Source: Kineococcus gynurae (lineage in GTDB: Bacteria > Actinomycetota > Actinomycetes > Actinomycetales > Kineococcaceae). Taken from it: DNA of 64,000 nt. Numbering within the stretch: position 1 is the stretch's first letter; each line of letters opens with the position of its first letter. The translations under genes were made by a program, and so were the position numbers. The notes beneath the pieces are model-generated. The model was not told the origin of the DNA. It made no database searches and saw only the letters and a program-made list of their open reading frames with translations. The stretch lies in NCBI RefSeq assembly GCF_050871315.1, contig NZ_JBJLRE010000009.1; one strand, 5' to 3'. Positions 24,717 through 32,358 of this stretch are shown here, piece by piece.

Positions 24717-25892
24717 TCACCACCCCGCGGGAGCCCAGTCCCCGACGTGGTCACCCGGCGCGCGCCACCGGTGCGGCGCGCCCGCCCCGTGCGGGGCGAG
24801 CACGTCGGTCAGCCAGGAGGTGCGACCCGGGTCCCAACCGGCCAGCAGCGTGCGGGCCGCCCCCGCGCGCAGGCTCGCCCCGGGTGGCGCCGGTTCCCCG
24901 GGGACGGTCGTGGTCAGCAGAGCCCCGGAGACCGCGAGGTAACCGTCGAGGGTGAGGTGGACCCCGTCGTACTCCTCGGCGACCGAGGCCCAGTCGGGCA
25001 ACGCCCAGGAGCCGTCCCAGCCGGTGGACCGGTACCAGTCGTGACGGCGGGAGAACGTCACCGCCCGCGGGTGCCGGGAGACCAGACCGGCCCAGTCGGC
25101 ACCGTCCCGGATCTCGAGGACCCGCACGTCGTCGCGCACCGGCACCCGTCGCACCCAGGCGTCCTGCGCCCCCAGGTCGTCCTCCACCAGGACCAGACCC
25201 GCGGGGCAGGGCTCGGCCGCGCCCCCGGCCAGGGACGCGGGCAGGCTCGCGTCCGTGGCGACCAACCCGCCACCCTCCGGTGGGAAGGACCACCACTCCC
25301 CGCTCCAGTTCCGCGTGACCTCCCCGGCCCGCTCCCGGCGGGCACGAGCCTCGTCCTGCGCCTCCCCCGCGCGCAGTCGCCGCAGGGTCTCGCGGGCGCC
25401 CCGCGTCGACGGGGCCGGGCCGGGTCGACGGTCACCGGGGCGGAGCACCCACCGCACCTGCCACTGCTCGCCCGGATCGACGGGTTCCGACCACGAGCGG
25501 CACGCGGGCGCCGCCACCAACGCCTCGGCCACCGGCCGCAGGAGGTCCGCGAACTCCGGATCGGCCAGGACCGCGTCCTCCCGGTCCGGGTGCTGCCAGT
25601 ACCGGGCGGCGACGACGCTGTCGGCGAGGGCGGGCAGCACCGTCCGGGGGTCCGGCACCCACCCGGCGGCGGGGTCCAGGGCCGCGACCGCGGCGGCGAG
25701 CCGGTCCCGCATCGCCGCGCGCACCGGGTCGGGCAGGGGCGCGGGGTCGTCGGGCAGGGACCAGGCCGGGTAGCCCCAGGGCGCGCCGTCCTCCGCCGGC
25801 GCCGAGGCGGTCACCACCTCCGCGAGGAGCCGGCGCCCGCGCGGTCCGCCCATCCAGGCGTCGACCCGTCCGGTCGCGCGGTCGTCAGTCAT
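24717..25892 (-). CDS. conserved hypothetical protein, Trp-rich
   Basis: A 391-residue protein I do not recognise. It has no signal peptide or membrane segment. The N-terminal third contains WGYPAWSLPDDPAPLPDPVR and PARYWQHPDR-like segments; the middle contains VTRNWSGEWWSFPPEGGG. The C-terminal third has a well-ordered stretch VTFSRRHDWYRSTGWDGSW, YDGVHLTLDGYLAVSG and LLAGWDPGRTSWLTDVL. Many Trp and Pro residues suggest a compact beta-rich binding protein. It is convergent with the LOV gene (15-base gap) and divergent from the exonuclease gene. Its nature, perhaps an immunity-like or structural protein, cannot be settled from sequence. Confidence 0.7.
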   Translation of the reverse strand: MTDDRATGRVDAWMGGPRGRRLLAEVVTASAPAEDGAPWGYPAWSLPDDPAPLPDPVRAAMRDRLAAAVAALDPAAGWVPDPRTVLPALADSVVAARYWQHPDREDAVLADPEFADLLRPVAEALVAAPACRSWSEPVDPGEQWQVRWVLRPGDRRPGPAPSTRGARETLRRLRAGEAQDEARARRERAGEVTRNWSGEWWSFPPEGGGLVATDASLPASLAGGAAEPCPAGLVLVEDDLGAQDAWVRRVPVRDDVRVLEIRDGADWAGLVSRHPRAVTFSRRHDWYRSTGWDGSWALPDWASVAEEYDGVHLTLDGYLAVSGALLTTTVPGEPAPPGASLRAGAARTLLAGWDPGRTSWLTDVLAPHGAGAPHRWRAPGDHVGDWAPAGW

Positions 25893-26012
25893 CCCGGTCC
25901 CCGGCTCGGCGCCCGTCCCTCGTCATGCCACCAGCCTGCCCGTGACCCGTGGCCACGGCGCCTCCGGCGCGGTGACCGCGTTCGTGTCGGAGGGGGTCCC
26001 TACGGTGCCCCC

Positions 26013-27761
26013 GTGACCGTGCGCACCACCGGACCGGGCTTCCTGCAGACCGGCTTCGACGAGCTGGGCAGGCTCCTGTCCGAGACGACCTTCGTCGTGG
26101 TCGACCTGGAGACGACGGGCGGGCCGCCGGCCGAGGCGGGGATCACCGAGATCGGGGCGGTGAAGGTGCGCGGCGGGGAGGTGCTCGGGGAGTTCCAGAC
26201 CCTGGTCCGGCCCCCAGGGACCATCCCGGCCTACGTGCAGGCCCTCACCGGCATCACGACGCGCATGGTCGCCGGTGCCCCCTCGCCCGAACAGGTCCTG
26301 CCGAGCTTCCTCGAGTTCGCCCGGGGCGCGGTCCTGGTGGCCCACAACGCCTCCTACGACACCGGGTTCCTGGCCGCGGCCTGCCGGCGGGTCCAGCTGT
26401 CCTGGCCCGCCTTCGAGGTGGTCGACACCGTGGCCCTGGCCCGTCGCGTGGTGGACCGCGACGAGGCCCGCAACCACCGCCTCGGCACGCTGGCCGCCCT
26501 CTTCGGATCGGCGACCACCCCCGACCACCGCGCCCTGACCGACGCGCGCGCCACCGTCGACGTGCTGCACGCGCTGCTGGGCCGGCTCGGCAACCGCGGG
26601 GTGCACACCGTCGAGGACCTGCGCGCGCTGACCGCCACCGTGGCCCCCGCCCGGCGCGAGAAGCGGCACCTGGCGGTCGGGTTGCCCTCCGCGCCCGGGG
26701 TCTACCAGTTCCGCGACGCGGCCGACCGCGTCCTCTACGTGGGGACCTCGGTCGACGTGCGGCGACGGGTGGGGTCCTACTTCACGGCCGCGGAGACCCG
26801 GGCGCGCATGACGGAGATGGTCCGGGCCGCGACCCGGGTGGTACCCGTGGTGTGCGAGACCCCGCTGGAGGCGCGCGTGCGCGAGGTCCGGCTGATCGCC
26901 GAGCACGAACCGCCGTACAACCGCCGGTCGCGGCGCCCCGACCGGGTCGTCTGGCTGCGCCTGACCGACGAGGCCTTCCCCCGGTTGTCGATCACCCGCA
27001 GCGGGCCCGCCGGGCCGGGGGTCGGCACCCATCTCGGCCCCTTCCGCAGCTCGGCCCGGGCCGAGCTCGCCCGGGCCGCCCTGCACGAGGCGATCCCGCT
27101 GCGCCGCTGCACGCGCCGACTCGCGCGTCGCCCGCGCGCCGGGGGCGAGGCCTGCGTCCTGCTCGACCTGGGTCGGTGCGGGGCACCGTGCCTGGGGGCC
27201 GACGGTGGTGGGCAGGACGCCGAGAGCTACGCCGGACTCGTCGCCGCCACCCGCGCCGCGCTGGCGGGCGCGGCCGAGGCGCCGGTCCGCTCCGCCCTCA
27301 CCCGGATGCGCCGGTTGGCCGAGCAGGAGCGCTTCGAGGAGGCCGCCGAGGCGCGGGACCGGCTCGAGGCCTACCTCCGGGCCGGGGAGCGGGCCGAGCG
27401 CCGGGCCCCGCTGACGGGTCTGGCCGAGCTGGTCGCGGCCCGCCGCAGCCGCCCCGCCCCGGGCTGGCCGCAGGGTGGGTGGGAGCTCGTGCTCATCCGG
27501 TTCGGCCGGCTCGCCGGGACGACGCTCACACCGCGCGGGGCCGACCCGATGCCCTACGTGCGCGCGCTGCAGGCCACGGGTGAGGTGGTGGCCCCGGGCC
27601 CCCCGGGCACGACGCTGCTGGAGGAGACCGACGCGCTGCTCGGCTGGCTGGAGCAGCCGGGGACCCGGCTGGTCGAGACGACCGGCGCCGAGGAGTCGCC
27701 CTGGACCTGCCCCGTGCGCGGGGCGGGCTGGGCCCGCGCGGTCGCGCTGGCCGCGCCGTAG
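26013..27761 (+). CDS. DEDD exonuclease / GIY-YIG nuclease fusion (Rv2191 type)
   Basis: A 582-residue two-nuclease protein. Residues ~25-190 are a DnaQ-like 3'-5' exonuclease (VVVDLETTGG; AHNASYDTGFL; DHRALTDARATV with the last Asp pair). Residues ~225-310 are a GIY-YIG domain as in UvrC/Cho (GVYQFRDAADRVLYVGTS). A Cys-bearing linker (RRCTRRL, ACVLLDLGRCGAPC) and a UVR-like helix pair (AEQERFEEAAEARDRLEAY) follow. It probably acts in DNA repair as a Cho-like incision nuclease with attached exonuclease. I chose GTG at 26013 (VTVRTTGPGF); a much longer upstream open frame is antisense shadow of the preceding gene. The position before lrp-like and trpD matches mycobacteria. Confidence 0.93.
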   Translation: MTVRTTGPGFLQTGFDELGRLLSETTFVVVDLETTGGPPAEAGITEIGAVKVRGGEVLGEFQTLVRPPGTIPAYVQALTGITTRMVAGAPSPEQVLPSFLEFARGAVLVAHNASYDTGFLAAACRRVQLSWPAFEVVDTVALARRVVDRDEARNHRLGTLAALFGSATTPDHRALTDARATVDVLHALLGRLGNRGVHTVEDLRALTATVAPARREKRHLAVGLPSAPGVYQFRDAADRVLYVGTSVDVRRRVGSYFTAAETRARMTEMVRAATRVVPVVCETPLEARVREVRLIAEHEPPYNRRSRRPDRVVWLRLTDEAFPRLSITRSGPAGPGVGTHLGPFRSSARAELARAALHEAIPLRRCTRRLARRPRAGGEACVLLDLGRCGAPCLGADGGGQDAESYAGLVAATRAALAGAAEAPVRSALTRMRRLAEQERFEEAAEARDRLEAYLRAGERAERRAPLTGLAELVAARRSRPAPGWPQGGWELVLIRFGRLAGTTLTPRGADPMPYVRALQATGEVVAPGPPGTTLLEETDALLGWLEQPGTRLVETTGAEESPWTCPVRGAGWARAVALAAP

Positions 27762-27770
27762 GCTTCAGAC

Positions 27771-28052
27771 GTGATCACCGCCATCGTGAACGTCCGCACC
27801 GACGGCAACCGCATCCCCGAGGTGGCCCAGCTCCTCGCCGAGCTGCCCGGGGTCAGCGAGGTCTACTCGGTCACCGGCGACGTCGACCTCGTCGCCATGG
27901 TCCGGGTCCGGGAGCACGAGCAGCTGGCCGACGTCATCGCCGGCGGCATCAACAAGGTCGACGGCGTGCGGGAGACGACGACCAACATCGCCTTCCGCTC
28001 CTACTCCCGTCACGACCTCGAGAGCGCCTTCTCCCTCGGCCTGGAGGGCTGA
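27771..28052 (+). CDS. Lrp/AsnC-type ligand-binding (RAM) domain protein
   Basis: A 93-residue stand-alone RAM domain: AIVNVRTDGNRIPEVAQLLA, GVSEVYSVTGDVDLVAMVRV, then VRETTTNIAFRSYSRHDLE. There is no helix-turn-helix, so it cannot bind DNA alone. Such single-domain proteins form octamers that sense amino acids and may modulate full-length Lrp proteins. It starts with GTG 9 bases after the nuclease gene (operon), and its stop is only 6 bases from the convergent trpD stop. The neighbouring trpD makes an aromatic amino-acid ligand conceivable, by inference only. Confidence 0.9.
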   Translation: MITAIVNVRTDGNRIPEVAQLLAELPGVSEVYSVTGDVDLVAMVRVREHEQLADVIAGGINKVDGVRETTTNIAFRSYSRHDLESAFSLGLEG

Positions 28053-28058
28053 GCGCCC

Positions 28059-29153
28059 TCAGCCGCGGGCGCTCGCGGTCACCCAGCGGTCGAGCACGTC
28101 GGCCGCGGCCCCCGAGTCCAACGACGCCTCCGCCTGCCGGACGCCCTCGGCGAGGTGCGTGACGAGATCCTCCCGCAGCCCGCCCCCGCCCGGCGCCCGC
28201 ACGCCGGCGGCGAGCAGCGCGGCCGCGGCGTTGACGACGACCGCGTCGCGCACCGGTCCCCGGCTGCCGGCCAGCAGCGAACGGGCGACCGCGGCGTTGT
28301 GGGCCGCGTCGGCCCCGCGCAGGTCGGCCAGGGTCGCGGGCGCGAGACCGAGGTCGGCCGCAGGGTCCAACCGGACCGGACCGGCGTCGAGCTCCTCGGT
28401 GATCCAGACGTCGGCGGGACCCGTCGTCGTCAACTCGTCCAGCCCGTCGTGCCCGCGGAACACGAGGGCGGCGGTGCCCCGTCGGGCCAGGACACCGGCG
28501 ACCAACGGCGCGAGCCGTCGGTCGGCGACGCCGATGGCCGCCGCACCCACCCGGGCCGGGTTGGTGAGCGGCCCGAGCACGTTGAAGGCGGTCGGGATGC
28601 CGAGCCCCCGGCGGGCCCCGGCCGCGTACCGCATCGCCGGGTGGAAGACCTGGGCGAAGCAGAAGGTGATCCCCACGTCGAGGGCGAGGGCGGCGACCCG
28701 GTCCGGGCTGAGGTCGAGACGGACGCCGAGGACCTCGAGGACGTCGGCGGACCCGGAGGAGCTGGAGGCCGCCCGGTTGCCGTGCTTGACCACCCGGTGC
28801 CCGGCGCCCGCGAGCACGAGGGCCGCCATCGTCGAGATGTTGACGGTGTGCGCACCGTCGCCGCCCGTCCCCACCAGGTCGACCGTCGGTCCCGGCACCG
28901 ACAGCGGGACGGCGTGCGCGAGCATCGCCTCGGCCAGCCCCTCCAGCTCGGCGACGCTCTCGCCCTTGGCCCGCAGGGCGACGAGGAACCCGGCCAGGGC
29001 CACGTCCGTGGCCTCCCCCGACATGACCTGGTCCATCGCCCACGCGGTCTGCTCACGGTCCAGGTCGCGCCCGGCCACCAGCTCCCCGATGAGCCCGGAC
29101 CACCCCTTCGGGCGGACCGCGGTCGTCGGGGCCGGCTGCGCGGGGTCGCTCAT
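28059..29153 (-). CDS. trpD: anthranilate phosphoribosyltransferase
   Basis: Joins anthranilate to PRPP in tryptophan synthesis. The 364-residue protein shows VGTGGDGAHTVNISTMAAL (PRPP loop), RVVKHGNRAASSSSGSADVLE (anthranilate and Mg-PRPP binding), FNVLGPLTNPAR, and GHDGLDELTTTG near the C-terminus. ATG at 29153 (MSDPAQPAPTT). It stands alone, not in a trp operon, as the mycobacterial trpD does. It converges with the Lrp-like gene and diverges from the cytochrome oxidase operon. Confidence 0.96.
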   Translation of the reverse strand: MSDPAQPAPTTAVRPKGWSGLIGELVAGRDLDREQTAWAMDQVMSGEATDVALAGFLVALRAKGESVAELEGLAEAMLAHAVPLSVPGPTVDLVGTGGDGAHTVNISTMAALVLAGAGHRVVKHGNRAASSSSGSADVLEVLGVRLDLSPDRVAALALDVGITFCFAQVFHPAMRYAAGARRGLGIPTAFNVLGPLTNPARVGAAAIGVADRRLAPLVAGVLARRGTAALVFRGHDGLDELTTTGPADVWITEELDAGPVRLDPAADLGLAPATLADLRGADAAHNAAVARSLLAGSRGPVRDAVVVNAAAALLAAGVRAPGGGGLREDLVTHLAEGVRQAEASLDSGAAADVLDRWVTASARG

Positions 29154-29232
29154 GCCCGCGACCCTACTGACGTCGGATCTCCCCCGGCGCACCCCGCCAC
29201 CGACGGGACCGGCCGCCGACGGGACCGGCCCC

Positions 29233-29269
29233 GGGGAACGGCCCCGAGGAACGGCCCCGAGGAACGGCC
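29233..29269. repeat. 13-bp tandem repeat, three units
   Basis: GGGGAACGGCCCC, GAGGAACGGCCCC and GAGGAACGGCC run head to tail 80 bases upstream of trpD. Copy number could vary between strains. Confidence 0.7.
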
Positions 29270-29491
29270 AAGGACGGCCCGGGGCGGGTGCGCGGGGGTC
29301 GTGTGGTCAACGTCTCGCGCGTCGTGGTGATCCGAGACGTGTCCGCCACCGGATCGTGACCTGTTCGTGACGTACTACCAGAGGTCGTACGGCTGACTCC
29401 CAGGTTGACCCGGCACGATGCCCGACAGGGCCTCCGAACACCCCCGACGACCCCGGAAAGGCCCTCCCGAGGCACCGTTCTGATCCGCAAT

Positions 29492-29510
29492 TCAGGTATG
29501 CCTCACCTAC
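29492..29510. promoter_or_regulatory. IdeR/DtxR-like iron box upstream of ctaE-qcrCAB
   Basis: TCAGGTATGCCTCACCTAC matches the DtxR/IdeR consensus (TTAGGTTAGCCTAACCTAA) at 14 of 19 positions and keeps the AGGT...ACCT dyad. It lies 139 bases upstream of the ctaE start in the AT-richer promoter tract. Binding by an iron-dependent repressor is inferred, not shown. Confidence 0.5.
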
Positions 29511-29648
29511 CTTCGAGCGAGTAGGGTGGGCGGAACGACCTCCGCACGGCCTCCCGACCGCCACCGCGAGAGCTTCACGACCCCGTCTACGACACGTTGT
29601 CGGCGGGGCGGTCGGCGAAGGTGCCGGGGGGTGGGGCATGATGGCGCC

Positions 29649-30296
29649 GTGGCGAGTGCACAGGCTGTCCAGAGCAGCACCCCGAGTCCTGCACACGGGT
29701 CGGTCAACCGACCCAACATGGTGTCCGTCGGCGTCATCGTGTGGCTGTCCAGCGAACTGATGTTCTTCGCCGGTCTCTTCGCGATGTACTTCACGATCCG
29801 CGCCGTCGTGCCGGACATGTGGACGGAGAACACCGAGCTCCTCAACGTCCCGTTCTCCACCGCGAACACGATCGTCCTGGTCGTGTCCTCGTTCTGGTGC
29901 CAGTTCGGGGTCTTCGCGGCCGAGCGCTTCCAGCCCCGCCGCCTCGGCTCGCTCTGGCAGGTCTCCAAGTGGGGCATGCAGGAGTGGTTCGTCCTCACCT
30001 ACATCTTCGGCGCCATCTTCGTCGCCGGGCAGGTCTTCGAGTACGCCGAGCTGGCCCACGAGGGGCTGACCATCGCCGAGAACGCCTACGGCTCGGTCTT
30101 CATCCTCACCACGGGCTTCCACGGGATCCACGTCTTCGGCGGTCTGGTGGCCTTCCTGATGGTCATCGGCCGTTCCTACGCCTCCAAGCGCTTCGGCCAC
30201 CAGGAGGCCACCAGCGCGATCGTCGTCAGCTACTACTGGCACTTCGTCGACGTCGTCTGGATCGGGCTCTTCACGGTCATCTACATCCTTCAGTAA
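29649..30296 (+). CDS. ctaE: cytochrome c oxidase subunit III (aa3 type)
   Basis: A 215-residue integral membrane subunit of the aa3 terminal oxidase with five membrane segments, as usual for actinobacterial CtaE, which lacks the first two helices of the mitochondrial subunit. Motifs: VGVIVWLSSELMFFAGLFAMY, EYAELAHEG, TTGFHGIHVFGGL and YYWHFVDVVWIGLF. The start is GTG at 29649 (VASAQAVQSS); upstream frame residues are promoter. It heads the ctaE-qcrCAB operon (gaps 99, 79, then an overlap), which joins oxidase and bc1 subunits, consistent with the actinobacterial bcc-aa3 supercomplex. Confidence 0.97.
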   Translation: MASAQAVQSSTPSPAHGSVNRPNMVSVGVIVWLSSELMFFAGLFAMYFTIRAVVPDMWTENTELLNVPFSTANTIVLVVSSFWCQFGVFAAERFQPRRLGSLWQVSKWGMQEWFVLTYIFGAIFVAGQVFEYAELAHEGLTIAENAYGSVFILTTGFHGIHVFGGLVAFLMVIGRSYASKRFGHQEATSAIVVSYYWHFVDVVWIGLFTVIYILQ

Positions 30297-30395
30297 GACC
30301 TTCGGCACGACCTTCCGCGGCCGTCGGCACCCCTCGCCCCCGCCGCCTCGTTTCGAGCACCTCCCGAGCCTTTCGACGGAAGCGAGCACCACCCC

Positions 30396-31226
30396 GTGAC
30401 CAGGACTCTCACCGCACTCAGTGCCCGACGACGCCACCCCGCGGCCGTCGTCGTGCTGATCGCGCTGGCGCTCCTCCTCGTCGGAGGGCTGTACGCCGCC
30501 TTCGCGCCCCGCACGGCGCAGGCGACCACCTCGGCCGCGAGCGCGCAGGACATCGAGGAGGGCAAGAAACTCTTCCTCGCCAACTGCGCCTCCTGCCACG
30601 GGCTCAACGCCCAGGGCGCCCCGGTGATCGACGGGCAGAACGCCGGCCCCTCCCTCATCGGCGTCGGCGCCGCCTCGGTCGACTTCCAGGTCGGCACCGG
30701 CCGGATGCCGCTGGCCCAGTCCGGCGCCCAGGCCCCCGAGGTCGACAAGGTCCGCTTCTCCCAGGAGCAGATCGACCTGATGGCCGCCTACATCGCCTCG
30801 CTGGCGCCCGGCCCGGCCATCCCCGACGAGGAACTGACCGACGTGTCCGGGGTGGGCGACGAGGAGATCGCTCGCGGGGCCGCGATCTTCCGGACCAACT
30901 GCGCCATGTGCCACAACTCCTCGGGCAAGGGCGGGGCCCTGACCGCCGGGAAGTACGCGCCGGACCTGACCGGGACCAGCCCGAAGCACATCATCGAGGC
31001 CATGCAGACCGGGCCGCAGTCGATGCCGGTCTTCAACGACAACACCATCAGCCCCGAGGACAAGCGCGCGATCGCCGCCTGGCTGAGCCGTGACGACGTC
31101 CGTCCCGACCCGGGCGGGTTGACCCTCGGTGCGGTGGGCCCGGTGACCGAGGGTCTGTTCGCCTGGATGGCCGGCATCGGGCTGCTGATCGGCTGCGCCG
31201 TCTGGCTGGGGATGAAGTCCTCGTGA
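30396..31226 (+). CDS. qcrC: menaquinol-cytochrome c reductase, diheme cytochrome c subunit
   Basis: A 276-residue diheme cytochrome c. An N-terminal membrane anchor (~residues 15-37) is followed by two heme c domains with CASCH (64-68) and CAMCH (169-173), distal Met candidates in RMPLAQ and SMPVF, and a C-terminal membrane helix (~251-270). In actinobacteria this subunit replaces both cytochrome c1 and the mobile cytochrome c and delivers electrons straight to the CuA site of CtaC. GTG start, second gene of the operon. Confidence 0.97.
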   Translation: MTRTLTALSARRRHPAAVVVLIALALLLVGGLYAAFAPRTAQATTSAASAQDIEEGKKLFLANCASCHGLNAQGAPVIDGQNAGPSLIGVGAASVDFQVGTGRMPLAQSGAQAPEVDKVRFSQEQIDLMAAYIASLAPGPAIPDEELTDVSGVGDEEIARGAAIFRTNCAMCHNSSGKGGALTAGKYAPDLTGTSPKHIIEAMQTGPQSMPVFNDNTISPEDKRAIAAWLSRDDVRPDPGGLTLGAVGPVTEGLFAWMAGIGLLIGCAVWLGMKSS

Positions 31227-31305
31227 CCCCCCGCCCCCACCTCTTCGGAACGGCCCTCCGGGTCGTCCCCACCGCCACGGAACTTCGCACGAACGGGCAG
31301 GCAGC

Positions 31306-32358
31306 ATGAGCGAGATCGAGCGCAGAGGCGACGCGCACGGGCCGGGCACGGCCCTCGCCCCGGGCCAGAGCGACGCCCTGCCCGAGAAGTTCGAGAACCC
31401 CGGTCTGCCGGCGCACCGGCACCGCATGGGCGACACCGACCCCAAGGCCGCCAAGCGCGCCGAGCGGCAGGTCGCCACCATGCTCGTGCTCTCGATGATC
31501 GGCTCCGTGCTGATCATCGTGGCCTACGTCGGCATCCAGTACGACGGCAGCTTCGAGCGGATCAGCCTCTCCACCAAGGCCATCGGCCTGGCGATGTTCC
31601 TCTCGCTGTTCTGCCTGGGCATCGGCGCGGTCCACTGGGCCAAGACCCTCATGCCCGACGACGAGCGGATCGACTACCGCCACCGTCAGCGCGGCACCGA
31701 GGCCGAGCGCGCCGAGGCCGTCGCCATCCTCAAGGAGGGCGCCGACGAGGCCGGGCTGGGTCGGCGGCCGCTGATCCGCAACACGCTGATCGGGGCCTTC
31801 GCCCTGTTCCCGATCCCGGCGGTCTTCTTCTTCCGCGACACCGGCCCCCTGCCCGGGAACAAGCTCTCGACCACGCTGTGGGAAGAGGGCATGCACCTGG
31901 TCAAGGACCCGGAGGGGGGCCGCATCCGCGCCGCCGACGTGTCCCTCGGTTCGATCGTCCACGTCCTCCCCGAGGCCATCGGTGAGCTCGAGGAGATCGA
32001 GGAGGCCGGCAGCACGGTCCTCAACGAGAAGGCCAAGGCCGCCGTCGTGCTGATCCGCCTCCAGGAGGACCGGATCACGCAGAAGTCCGCGGACTGGGGG
32101 GTCGACGGCATCGTCGCCTACTCCAAGATCTGCACGCACATGGGCTGCCCCGTGGCCCTCTACGAGCAGCAGACCCACCACCTGCTGTGCCCCTGCCACC
32201 AGTCGACCTTCGACCTCACGCAGGACTGCAAGGTGATCTTCGGCCCCGCCAAACGTCCCCTCCCTCAACTGCCGATCGTGGTGGACGATGAGGGGTACCT
32301 GATGGCGGAACGCGGCTTCGACGAAGCCGTCGGCCCGAGTTTCTGGGAGCGTGGATGA
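31306..32358 (+). CDS. qcrA: menaquinol-cytochrome c reductase Rieske iron-sulfur subunit
   Basis: A 350-residue Rieske protein with the actinobacterial layout: three N-terminal membrane segments (~residues 63-83, 91-112, 162-180) before the periplasm-side Fe-S domain. The 2Fe-2S ligands are C276 and H278 in CTHMGC and C295 and H298 in CPCHQS; the disulfide pair is C281-C297. The usual CPCHGS reads CPCHQS here. It accepts electrons from menaquinol at QcrB and passes them to QcrC. ATG at 31306; its TGA overlaps the qcrB ATG (ATGA). Confidence 0.97.
   Translation: MSEIERRGDAHGPGTALAPGQSDALPEKFENPGLPAHRHRMGDTDPKAAKRAERQVATMLVLSMIGSVLIIVAYVGIQYDGSFERISLSTKAIGLAMFLSLFCLGIGAVHWAKTLMPDDERIDYRHRQRGTEAERAEAVAILKEGADEAGLGRRPLIRNTLIGAFALFPIPAVFFFRDTGPLPGNKLSTTLWEEGMHLVKDPEGGRIRAADVSLGSIVHVLPEAIGELEEIEEAGSTVLNEKAKAAVVLIRLQEDRITQKSADWGVDGIVAYSKICTHMGCPVALYEQQTHHLLCPCHQSTFDLTQDCKVIFGPAKRPLPQLPIVVDDEGYLMAERGFDEAVGPSFWERG

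Larger units (their letters stand above)
29154..29648. promoter_or_regulatory. 495-base divergent control region between trpD and ctaE
   Basis: Contains a 13-mer tandem array (GAGGAACGGCCCC-type units) at 29233-29269, an iron-box-like sequence at 29492-29510 and the leaderless-type context GGGCATGATGGCGCC before ctaE. The stretch 29340-29520 is AT-richer than its surroundings, as expected for promoters. No reading frame with family features was found. Confidence 0.5.

Noticed and set aside
24747..26012. Long rightward extension of the exonuclease/GIY-YIG gene
   Set aside because: It is antisense to the Trp-rich hypothetical gene and has only high-GC shadow composition; DnaQ homology begins just after 26013.
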